Below are positions 1-7,059 of a stretch of DNA of 10,631 nucleotides, piece by piece. Position 1 is the first letter of the stretch. The number at the start of each line of letters is the position of its first letter. The translations under genes and the position numbers were made by a program. This DNA comes from M55B112 sp040880545 (GTDB taxonomy: Bacteria; Bacteroidota; Bacteroidia; Bacteroidales; GCA-2748055): NCBI GenBank assembly GCA_040880545.1, contig JBBDIE010000193.1, positions 1-10,631 of the forward strand. Direction: 5' to 3'. Under the pieces are notes generated by a model. The model made no database searches. It saw only the letters and a list, made by a program, of their open reading frames with translations, and had not been told where the DNA came from.

Positions 1-660
1 CAGGGCTATTTCCCCTTCAACCAACCTGTACCCCTCCTTGCGGATAGTGTAGTAATAGTTCGCAAAAATAGGGTAATCAGTGAAAAGCGCGATTCCCAGG
101 TTGTTGGTTTCAATGGAATCATCTTCGATGGCAACATAACTCTTGTTTACCGGTGTCCCTTCCTCCCTGAGTTTAAACTTCATATTTGCACTGGTACGCT
201 CAAGATTAAATACGATGGTTGTATCGGATGATACAGATACGGTCCCCGATTCATTCCGGTAGGATAACTTATCTATAAGATATTCATGAGCTCCCTCCGG
301 AACATTGAATGTAACATAACCTTCCGTGTCAGTAACTTTAGTTTCGCCACTGAAAGTTACATTCACTCCCCAGAAAGGCTCATGGGTCCTGGAATCCAAT
401 AATCTAAAGGTCACATCATAGTAAAATGGCGTAAGTTCAACCCTGAAAATAGTATCACTGTGGATGATCCGGGTACGTACAGCATACGATGTATAATTAT
501 CCTTCGACACACTGAAAACAACGATTTCGGCCACATTCCCGAAAAAGGCTGTGCCGTCCGGACCTGTCTGTTTCACTGTATCATTGACCACAACTTCCGC
601 CCCCTCTACCAATGTTCCGGTAACCTGGTCCTTCACTTCAACGGTCACATCAAAATACCG
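1..660 (-). repeat. Three tandem beta-sandwich repeats at the C-terminal side of the GH26 protein
   Basis: Residues 1011-1090, 1091-1166 and 1169-1230 (the last cut by the window edge) share one layout. Each begins with a strand such as YFDVTVEVKD, YDVTFRLLDS or MKFKLREE. Each then has a G/P-V-x-V strand, a turn of the form T-x-x-x-G-x-A/V-x-F (QTGPDGTAFF, VTDTEGYVTF, ETNNLGIALF) and a Y-x-I/V-x-K-x-x-Y strand. This is the pattern of carboxypeptidase-regulatory-like or related Ig-like domains. They diverge at protein level and are not DNA duplications. A spacer or surface-presentation role is inferred; more copies may follow outside the window. Confidence 0.7.
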
Positions 661-3600
661 GATCGCCGGCCGGTAACCACTGAGCCTTCTCTCAAGTTGA
701 TCCAGGTATAGTGAAACTGGTCGCAGGTCCGCCCCTCTGCCAACGCCCTCCACATAGTCCTCAGGTGAGGTATCATAGGTGTATCCGCCTTGTGACCCTG
801 ATACCGGCGTGGTCTTTACCTGGTCGGCCGGACCTGAAGTTCCTGTGATCATCCCCCACCCGAATTGTCGCGAATCCACGATATAGGTTTTACTGGTATG
901 GTAAGCCTCGCCGTAGGTATTGTAAAAAACAGACTGGGTGGAAGGGTATCCGTGAATGACATCTCCCCCGTATGGCCTGAAGTTACACTCCAGGTAGTCT
1001 CCGTTTACTGTAAAACCGTCGATCAGGTTTGCCATGCTCAGGTACATGTGAAAATCGCTGGAATATTTGGAGTTTTCTCCCCGGCAGTTCAATAGCACAT
1101 TTCCGTTACTGTGGGGAAGCTTGAAATCGTAATTGTGCCGGCTGTCGTTGGCCCTGCTGTTTTTGACCAGGCAATCGTTCCCATTAAGCGTAAACATATA
1201 CCCGTTTCCTCCACCACCCTCGTATTGCGGTTTCTGAAAATCGCACGAGTCCACGGTAATATTTCTGCACATATTCATTACCAGGCAATTGGACAACACA
1301 TGAATGTCATTCGTATTTTCCTCTGGCTTATAGGTGTGTACATTTTTTACCCAGCAATCTGTTGCATATTTGAATTGCATTACATGTGAGGCATGGACAT
1401 CATAGGCACCGGTACCAATTGTGTTATAGTCTTCTTCGGCCCATCCGCTTTTTGAATTATCAAGGTTGCCAAAGGAGAGATCTTCAATTCCGCACTCCTT
1501 AATGTGGTCCCCGGCATGATAAACCCGGGCGTTATCCCTGGTTTTCAAATAATACCGTGTGGGGATATCCACTATCAGGTAACCATTCGTATGATCAATG
1601 GAATCAATTTTCCTGAGGAACATCGCCCCATCCAGCCAGGTATTGTCCCAAATCCCTTCCATCAGGTGATCCGCTGCAAATGCAGAGGTCATATCGTTCC
1701 TTACCACAACCAGGTCCCCCACGCTGAAACCTGCAACAGATTCCACAGGGATCACCCTGGTGGGCTCCATCAGATCGTTCCGCAATTTGGTCATGGATCC
1801 GTAACTACTCTCCCAATTAACCCACGCCCTCCTGATATGAACTATATCTTTTTGGCGCAAATGATCCTGGTCGTGAAAAATAAATGTTGCATCCGGTCCA
1901 TCACCTCTTAACACCACGCTGTCGTATTTCATATGCAGTGCTGCATCAGCATAAACCGCTGAACTGGTCTGCCTTATCCTGTATTTTCCTGCCGGAAGAT
2001 ATACCACACCGCCTCCTGCAACTCCCACATCATCCAATGCCTGCTGTAAAATGACAGTTACATCTGTGGCCCCGGTGTTATCTGCATTGTAAGGCGCTTC
2101 AGTTACATCAATAATATTTTCATTTATTACAGGTATGGGTTCCTCCCCCTGGTGATATCCCGCGTAGGAAAAATCATGAAAATAGCGTCCCTGGGAATCT
2201 TTGTACCCCGGGTACCAGGTGTCGGGATAAAGCGTACTCCTCCATAGAGCATTGTCAGATTCCAGGGTAACCACAGCCGGATGGCTATACACCGATTGCA
2301 GGTGGGTTGTATCGTTTTGCTGGACAACCAGGTCTCCCCATGACATAAAATATAGCCACGGTGCTTCCATAGTAAAACATTCATCAGGATCCGGAATAGG
2401 GCCATTCTCGGTCATGGCGATCAGTTTCTTCCCATTGGTCAAGGTATATAGCCTGTCGAACCAGTACTTCTGGGCACCGTAATTGTAATTGCCCGGGTAT
2501 GAATCATAACCAATGATATCCACCATATGGTTTCCCGGGTACCAGGTCTCCTCAGGTGTTGACCATACCCAAATAAGGTTGTGCAGATTGTGATGGTACA
2601 TGATCCGTTCATACATGATATTATACAGTTGAAGAGATGGCTCAGGACCATGGGCCCCCCACCAGAACCAGCCGCCCCCGGCTTCATGCAATGGCCGCCA
2701 TAAAACCGGTACACCTGCATCCTCAAACCGTTGTAATTGAACCGCAATGGCATCGATATCCCGGATGATCAGTTGATACTCCTCTGTTCCGGGGATAACG
2801 GCCTGCCGTACATCGAAATCCGTGTTTTCTGTATAAAAATTATTATTTCCTGCCACTCCCCCCGAGGGTGAGTGCCAGTGCCATTGAAGTGAAACCAATC
2901 CGGCCCCTCCTGTACTGTTGTGCCAGTTGATCAGCTCAGCCACGGTTCCATCATCGGTTGCCCCCAGTGTATGTCCACCATCTTTCCAAAGGTATGGGTA
3001 ACCTTCGGTATAGGAGGCCATATCCCCCACTTTCAGGATGGGTGTATTCCCGGCTGTGGAGGTCAGCTCGTTGAAATACTTAATGGTCTGACCTGCAATG
3101 ATCCGCTCCCCGAACTGTGTTTTAAGGTATTCATAAAGCCGGTTTGCGGCTGCATCTGCCAATGGATCAACAAGGTGTTTCTCAATCTGAAACGCATGTT
3201 TGTCAGCTTCTTGAATTTCGATTTTATCAACCGCCATGTAGCCCCAGTTCTTCTTGATTGTAACCGTGTTTACTCCCTTACTGAGTAAGTAGGTACCTGC
3301 ATCAACCGATGAGAATTCTGAAGTTCCGGGAAATTCAACACTAGATACAAAATTTCCATTGAGAAGCAGATCCTGTGTTTTTTGCCCCCAGAATCCGCCA
3401 TACCGGATCACCAGCTTGTACAGACCGGTGTCGGGAATTGAAACAGACATGGTAACCTGATCATTTTCATTTTCAAAATTCCCCACATAACCACTGCCTG
3501 AGTAACCGGCCTGAGTGGTTTGTATGGTAACACCACTCAATATCCCCTCTTCTGCCTCTGCTTCGCTTATGAGCGTTCCCGATTTTGTGCCATGCAGAAC

Positions 3601-3690
3601 TTTCCCTGAATCCTTCACCTGGGACACGGCATCCACCCCCCAAGCTCCACTAAAAAGAGTTACCAGGAAGAGTAAAAACAGATATTTCAT
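1..3690 (-). CDS. Secreted CBM35-GH26-beta-helix protein, C-terminus beyond window
   Basis: The frame is open for 1230 codons from ATG at 3690 to base 1, with no stop. Residues 1-25 are a signal peptide. Residues 42-165 look like a CBM35 (EAEAEEG at 43-49, conserved GW and D at the end). Residues 168-485 look like GH26, the family of beta-mannanases: WRPLHE at 331-336 puts the acid/base at E336, WFWWG follows at 341-345, and TENG at 427-430 gives nucleophile E428. After the linker DFSYAGYHQGEEPIP (506-520), residues 525-1005 look like a pectate-lyase-3-type beta-helix, with its N-terminal cap ending GGGVVYLPAGKY (559-570). Three beta-sandwich repeats follow. A T9SS tail may lie beyond the edge. 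The gene is last in the visible cluster, 18 bases after the GH5 lipoprotein gene. An in-frame ATG at 3705 would add five residues (MLEKK) and also gives a plausible signal peptide, so the start is not certain. Mannanase activity is inferred; what the helix does is unknown. Confidence 0.9.
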   Translation of the reverse strand, partial: MKYLFLLFLVTLFSGAWGVDAVSQVKDSGKVLHGTKSGTLISEAEAEEGILSGVTIQTTQAGYSGSGYVGNFENENDQVTMSVSIPDTGLYKLVIRYGGFWGQKTQDLLLNGNFVSSVEFPGTSEFSSVDAGTYLLSKGVNTVTIKKNWGYMAVDKIEIQEADKHAFQIEKHLVDPLADAAANRLYEYLKTQFGERIIAGQTIKYFNELTSTAGNTPILKVGDMASYTEGYPYLWKDGGHTLGATDDGTVAELINWHNSTGGAGLVSLQWHWHSPSGGVAGNNNFYTENTDFDVRQAVIPGTEEYQLIIRDIDAIAVQLQRFEDAGVPVLWRPLHEAGGGWFWWGAHGPEPSLQLYNIMYERIMYHHNLHNLIWVWSTPEETWYPGNHMVDIIGYDSYPGNYNYGAQKYWFDRLYTLTNGKKLIAMTENGPIPDPDECFTMEAPWLYFMSWGDLVVQQNDTTHLQSVYSHPAVVTLESDNALWRSTLYPDTWYPGYKDSQGRYFHDFSYAGYHQGEEPIPVINENIIDVTEAPYNADNTGATDVTVILQQALDDVGVAGGGVVYLPAGKYRIRQTSSAVYADAALHMKYDSVVLRGDGPDATFIFHDQDHLRQKDIVHIRRAWVNWESSYGSMTKLRNDLMEPTRVIPVESVAGFSVGDLVVVRNDMTSAFAADHLMEGIWDNTWLDGAMFLRKIDSIDHTNGYLIVDIPTRYYLKTRDNARVYHAGDHIKECGIEDLSFGNLDNSKSGWAEEDYNTIGTGAYDVHASHVMQFKYATDCWVKNVHTYKPEENTNDIHVLSNCLVMNMCRNITVDSCDFQKPQYEGGGGNGYMFTLNGNDCLVKNSRANDSRHNYDFKLPHSNGNVLLNCRGENSKYSSDFHMYLSMANLIDGFTVNGDYLECNFRPYGGDVIHGYPSTQSVFYNTYGEAYHTSKTYIVDSRQFGWGMITGTSGPADQVKTTPVSGSQGGYTYDTSPEDYVEGVGRGADLRPVSLYLDQLERRLSGYRPAIRYFDVTVEVKDQVTGTLVEGAEVVVNDTVKQTGPDGTAFFGNVAEIVVFSVSKDNYTSYAVRTRIIHSDTIFRVELTPFYYDVTFRLLDSRTHEPFWGVNVTFSGETKVTDTEGYVTFNVPEGAHEYLIDKLSYRNESGTVSVSSDTTIVFNLERTSANMKFKLREEGTPVNKSYVAIEDDSIETNNLGIALFTDYPIFANYYYTIRKEGYRLVEGEIAL

Positions 3691-3708
3691 TTTTTTTTCC
3701 AACATTAT

Positions 3709-4671
3709 CTACTTTTTTGCGCGTTCTCTCATCTTCTCACGGGTCTTTATACCCGATTCCTTTAAATCTCCATCGGTCCAGTTTCCCTCCGAATCCGCCG
3801 AAGGCAACAACATGGAGCAGGTTTCGTCCTTGTCGGCAATGGACCAGGTAACCCAGCTGATCATGTGCTCCTCCATCCAGTCGATCCATCGCTGCCACTC
3901 CTCATAATCGATCGGTCCATCTCCACTGGCCTCCATCCCCGCCGATTCCGAAACAAACAACGGGATTCCCTTACTAATGGCATAGTTTCCCCTGTCGCGA
4001 AGTGACTGCCCATGGGTTGCTGCATAAAAATGAAGTCCGTACATCAGGTTTTCATACCCTTCAATGGGATCATCGGCCACAATATGCACATCCTGGTCCC
4101 AGTGCGGACTGCCCACCAGTATAATATTGTCCGGATCATATTCCCTGATGGCATTGATCACCTCAATGGAATATTGCTTGATGGTATCCCAAGAATCCCG
4201 TACCGGTTCATTGAATATTTCATATATCACATGGGGAAAATCACCATACTTTTCGGCCATATTTGAAAAGAACGCTGCAGCCTCTGCCGTATGAATTCCA
4301 TGTGCATGCCAATCGATGATCACATAGACATTATTTTCAATGGCGGCATTCACAACTGCCTCAATCTTCTCCAGCGACCATGCCGGCTCATTCAGATAAC
4401 CACGCTCGGGTGTTATACCCATGGCTGCCCTGACCACATTGACCCCCCAGTCATTTACCAAAGTTGAAACGGCTCCCTCATTGTAAAACCTGGGCCACCA
4501 GTTGTGCCATCCGAAACTGACCCCGTGAAGCATGATCTTCTCTCCCTGTGCATCCACAAGAAATGTCCCATCAACGGATAACTGCCCGTGCTTCTCAACC
4601 GGGGTATTATCGCCGCATGAGATTAAAAGAACAATTGCGGGTAAGCATAACAAAACTTTGAATTTTTTCAT
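3709..4671 (-). CDS. GH5 endoglucanase/mannanase-type lipoprotein (Cel5A-like)
   Basis: This 320-residue protein has a lipoprotein signal, with hydrophobic residues up to LLISC and Cys19 as the lipidated residue, so it should sit on the outer or another membrane. The rest is a single GH5 (beta/alpha)8 barrel of normal length. It opens with GQLSVDGTFLVDAQGEKI (29-46) and GWHNWWPRFYN (54-64), as in the Cel5A-type subfamily GH5_2. Arg81, His122 and IYEIFNEP (149-156, acid/base E155) fit the family. FVSESAG (239-245) supplies nucleophile E242, and WSIADKDETCSM (276-287) matches the conserved strand-8 region. The usual E-W-G or E-Y-G after the nucleophile is replaced by E-S-A-G. There is no carbohydrate-binding module. 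The ATG lies 13 bases after the stop of the upstream GH5 gene, and the stop is TAG. Beta-1,4-glucan is the likeliest substrate, with glucomannan possible. Confidence 0.93.
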   Translation of the reverse strand: MKKFKVLLCLPAIVLLISCGDNTPVEKHGQLSVDGTFLVDAQGEKIMLHGVSFGWHNWWPRFYNEGAVSTLVNDWGVNVVRAAMGITPERGYLNEPAWSLEKIEAVVNAAIENNVYVIIDWHAHGIHTAEAAAFFSNMAEKYGDFPHVIYEIFNEPVRDSWDTIKQYSIEVINAIREYDPDNIILVGSPHWDQDVHIVADDPIEGYENLMYGLHFYAATHGQSLRDRGNYAISKGIPLFVSESAGMEASGDGPIDYEEWQRWIDWMEEHMISWVTWSIADKDETCSMLLPSADSEGNWTDGDLKESGIKTREKMRERAKK

Positions 4672-4684
4672 GATGTCTGGTGAA

Positions 4685-6706
4685 TTAGTAGATAATAATT
4701 TTTTGTCTGTAAACCTGTTTCTTACCGGATGCGATTACCAGAAAAATTCCTTTGGGCAAATGCCCGGTCCCAATAATATGATTATCCGATGGTGCTTTCT
4801 CAATATGTACGATACTACCCCGGATGTCATACAATCTGACTTCTGTCAATTCCGCTATACCATTGTAGGATATGATCAGATGGTTGTTGCCGTCCTGCCA
4901 GATACTGAATTCTTCATCCTCTGCCCACCTATTGGAAATGGCAGTTGTATCTGAACTATCTGTAGTATCAGTTTCTGTCTGGTTAAATATGATAAATTCC
5001 AGTTTATCAAAATTAAATGTGGGATTATCCAGCATGGTAAATCTCATGATCTGCTCCCCGGGTTCCGGCGAAATGAGCGCTGAAACCGTATCTGTTGTTA
5101 ACCAGCTCCCGGAATTACGTACTGTCATCACTACCGGTTCCGACTCCCCCAAATCAATCCTGAAGGTTCCCCCTGCATAGGGTGATGCCAAATGTGCAAT
5201 TACCCGGAATGTATCTTTTTCAGAAATGTTCACCGTATACTCCACCCATTCACCAGGCATGATATTCCCAATATGAAAACCATCTCCAAGACGGTCATAA
5301 ATATCTACCCCCACATTGGGCCTGTAATCCCCGGCCATATTATACGAATCATAATCATGGTAAGCGAGACCTTCTCCTCCGTTATCAAAATCCTCGGCCT
5401 CAATGATCCCCGGTATTACCATCGGAATTCCATAAAAAGCAGATCTCACCGGCTCCTCGTAGAAAGGAAGGAAAATACGGACCGGATGTGAATAATGCGA
5501 CAAACTATCTTCGTAATTTGCTATTATTCGGTAATAATAGGTTTTATCCTGTATAAGCCCGGAATCCAGGTAAGTGGTTGCGTCGGACGGTAAACTGTCT
5601 ATGGTGACAAAATTGGTTGGAGAAGGCCCGCGTTGCACCAGGATCCTGTCTGTGTCTGTTACCCTGTTGTTCCATGAAAGTTTCACGGTTGTGTCCTGGT
5701 AAACTACAATGCCCGGATAACCCGGTGAATCCGGATTACCAAAAATAAGTATGTCTTTTATAAGGTTCCACGCTTGCATGTTCCGCTCCATCACTTTAAA
5801 ATTTCCGCCATCGTCCCAGGAACAGTAACAAAAACCATAGGTATGTGACAATTCAACATAGGTCTGGTAATGTTTCATTCTCGACATAAAATCAGCAGAG
5901 GAATGACATGCAAATTCCCCCAGGAATACCGGAATATTATGTGCATCTGACCACTCTTTCACACTGATAAATTTATTCCTCAATGTATTGATCTGTGCAG
6001 CAGTCCCAAAGCTGCCCGTCCCTTCCAGGCCGAAGGGCCACGGGTCATAAGAATGAAATGACCCGATCAGGTAAGGATCTTCAGGATCAGGAATGGCCGC
6101 TTCAATCAGTTCATCTGAACCACCCCAGTTGTGACCCTGAAAAATGACCAGTCGTGTGGGATTTGTTTTTCTGATAATGGAAAGAATGCGCTGGTGAAGA
6201 TCATCATTCTCTGATTTTGTCAACCCATAGGGCTCATTGATAATCTCAAAGATCAGCTTTTCCGACTTGCCGGCAAAGCGGGTGGCAATTTGCGACCAGA
6301 TACTGTCAAACCTTGCCCTGTAGGAAGCATTCTCGTAATGCGTCTTGATCCACTCCTCGTGATGGGCATTGATCACAATGTACAAATCCCTTGCCAGGCC
6401 CCATTCTACCACCTCCTCCACACGATCCAGGAAAGAACTCTGGATGGTAAAAGGTGCAGAATAACTGGTTCGTTCATCCCATCTGACGGGAATTCTTACG
6501 GTATTAAACCCGGCTGCTGCATACATATCGAAATATGATTCCACAATGAATGGGTTTCCCCAGGATGTTTCCGAAGGTGCTGCTTCAAGTGAATTGCCCA
6601 GGTTGATCCCTTTTCGCATCTGCAGGATTGCCTCATGTGGCGTTATTTGCCCGTATGCCATTACGGTACTGAACATCAGCCAACATACAAATTTTACTTT
6701 TATCAC
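4685..6706 (-). CDS. Secreted GH5 glycoside hydrolase with FN3, CBM6 and T9SS tail
   Basis: This 673-residue protein has a signal peptide (1-19, cleavage after AYG). A GH5 barrel spans about 22-325: KGINLGNSLE (32-41), RIPVRW (71-76), HH at 115-116, FEIINEP (153-159, acid/base E158), HSYDPW (218-223) and FLGEF (261-265, nucleophile E264). An FN3 domain spans about 332-412, ending in the typical YYYRIIANYED. A CBM6 spans about 433-573, beginning IPGIIEAEDFDNGGEG and containing GEWVEYTVN. A Thr/Ser/Asp linker (576-588) leads to a divergent T9SS type A sorting domain (594-673) with VRLYDIRG and LPKGIFLV. That domain lacks a clear YPNP motif. The start is GTG at 6706, because an in-frame TAA lies two codons upstream and the next ATG would cut into the signal peptide. 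It is the first gene of the visible hydrolase cluster. An endo-beta-1,4-glucanase or related hemicellulase is likely; I cannot assign a GH5 subfamily. Confidence 0.93.
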   Translation of the reverse strand: MIKVKFVCWLMFSTVMAYGQITPHEAILQMRKGINLGNSLEAAPSETSWGNPFIVESYFDMYAAAGFNTVRIPVRWDERTSYSAPFTIQSSFLDRVEEVVEWGLARDLYIVINAHHEEWIKTHYENASYRARFDSIWSQIATRFAGKSEKLIFEIINEPYGLTKSENDDLHQRILSIIRKTNPTRLVIFQGHNWGGSDELIEAAIPDPEDPYLIGSFHSYDPWPFGLEGTGSFGTAAQINTLRNKFISVKEWSDAHNIPVFLGEFACHSSADFMSRMKHYQTYVELSHTYGFCYCSWDDGGNFKVMERNMQAWNLIKDILIFGNPDSPGYPGIVVYQDTTVKLSWNNRVTDTDRILVQRGPSPTNFVTIDSLPSDATTYLDSGLIQDKTYYYRIIANYEDSLSHYSHPVRIFLPFYEEPVRSAFYGIPMVIPGIIEAEDFDNGGEGLAYHDYDSYNMAGDYRPNVGVDIYDRLGDGFHIGNIMPGEWVEYTVNISEKDTFRVIAHLASPYAGGTFRIDLGESEPVVMTVRNSGSWLTTDTVSALISPEPGEQIMRFTMLDNPTFNFDKLEFIIFNQTETDTTDSSDTTAISNRWAEDEEFSIWQDGNNHLIISYNGIAELTEVRLYDIRGSIVHIEKAPSDNHIIGTGHLPKGIFLVIASGKKQVYRQKIIIY

Positions 6707-6743
6707 CTTTTAATTTTTTGCCTTTACCATCTAAGTCCTTGTA

Positions 6744-6773
6744 TTAAATTATCTCCAGCTCCTTTTCACTCAA
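6744..6773 (-). promoter_or_regulatory. Weak candidate Bacteroidota-type promoter for the hydrolase cluster
   Basis: On the minus strand, CTTG ending at 6771 is followed after 19 bases by TAATTTAA (6751-6744). The Bacteroidota sigma-ABfr pattern is TTTG, a spacer of about 19-21, then TAnnTTTG. The spacing fits but three bases deviate. Initiation would give a 5' leader of roughly 30-35 bases before the GTG at 6706. This is only the best match I found and could be chance. Confidence 0.2.
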
Positions 6774-6839
6774 GAGCTTGCTCCCGACTCCCTCCCCTTT
6801 GCGCTCCAATATATCAAACTCAAACAAATTCCTTTCAAC

Positions 6840-6851
6840 GCTTTGCAAAGC
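6840..6851. promoter_or_regulatory. 12-base perfect palindrome, possible operator
   Basis: GCTTTGCAAAGC is its own reverse complement and lies about 134 bases upstream of the first hydrolase start, beyond the best promoter candidate. A dimeric regulator could bind such a site. No regulator gene is in view and a 12-base palindrome can occur by chance, so the role is open. Confidence 0.25.
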
Positions 6852-6961
6852 TTGCTACTCCTGTAACTCTGTGGTTAAAAAAGTCTCAAACGACAAACTC
6901 CGGTAGTCATCATAGCAGGAGAGCATCATACGTATCCCTGGTGAAGGAAGATATACTTAAC

Positions 6962-7011
6962 TAAAAAACAAAGGGTTTTCAAATCACCGTAAGTGCCTGA
7001 AAACCCTTTGT
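6962..7011 (-). terminator. Second intrinsic terminator after the large repeat protein gene
   Basis: Bases 6968-6981 and 6998-7011 form a perfect 14-base-pair stem with a 16-base loop. On the minus strand the descending arm is followed directly by a run of T (complement of 6963-6967), as expected of an intrinsic terminator. It lies just downstream of another hairpin, giving a tandem pair. The loop is longer than usual. On the plus strand no T run follows, so it favours the minus strand. Confidence 0.75.
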
Positions 7012-7018
7012 AATATAA

Positions 7019-7048
7019 AATAAAAGACCGCCTGAGCGGCCTTTTATT
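7019..7048 (-). terminator. First intrinsic terminator, 11 bases after the stop codon
   Basis: The hairpin has a GC-rich core (CCGC/GCGG, bases 7028-7031 and 7036-7039) around a 4-base loop, with A/T-rich flanks pairing 7019-7026 to 7041-7048. The only imperfect position is 7027/7040. In minus-strand RNA it is a G-U pair, while in plus-strand RNA it is an A-C mismatch. The stem is therefore continuous only for the minus strand, which fits termination of the gene ending at 7060. Confidence 0.8.
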
Positions 7049-7059
7049 AAAGATATAAA

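Larger units (their letters stand above)
6707..6960. other. Leader region upstream of the hydrolase cluster, no gene seen
   Basis: About 250 bases separate the GTG start of the first hydrolase gene from the terminators of the preceding gene. I see no convincing coding frame, tRNA or known riboswitch in it. Read on the minus strand it contains a purine-rich run near 6800-6781, a short perfect palindrome at 6840-6851 and one weak Bacteroidota-type promoter candidate. The promoter of the three-gene cluster most likely lies here, because strong stem-loops end the transcript upstream. Confidence 0.6.

Noticed and set aside
2127..2753. Two minus-strand open frames of about 92 and 104 codons
   Set aside because: They lie in another frame inside the GH26 domain, whose own frame carries all catalytic motifs and stays open across the whole region.
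1..3690. A frameshift or broken gene between the GH26 and beta-helix domains
   Set aside because: Codon-by-codon reading shows one uninterrupted frame through the linker at residues 485-530, with recognisable sequence on both sides, so the fusion is real at sequence level.
3515..3907. Plus-strand open frame of 130 codons crossing the GH5/GH26 gene junction
   Set aside because: It lies antisense to two well-supported hydrolase genes, its product matches nothing I recognise, and the long frame follows from the codon pattern of the opposite strand. The same holds for the other plus-strand frames across the window.
6635..6964. Plus-strand open frame of 109 codons over the leader region
   Set aside because: Half of it overlaps the signal peptide and start of the GH5 gene in antisense. 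The rest has no recognisable domain, and it ends at the terminator region. I treat it as chance.
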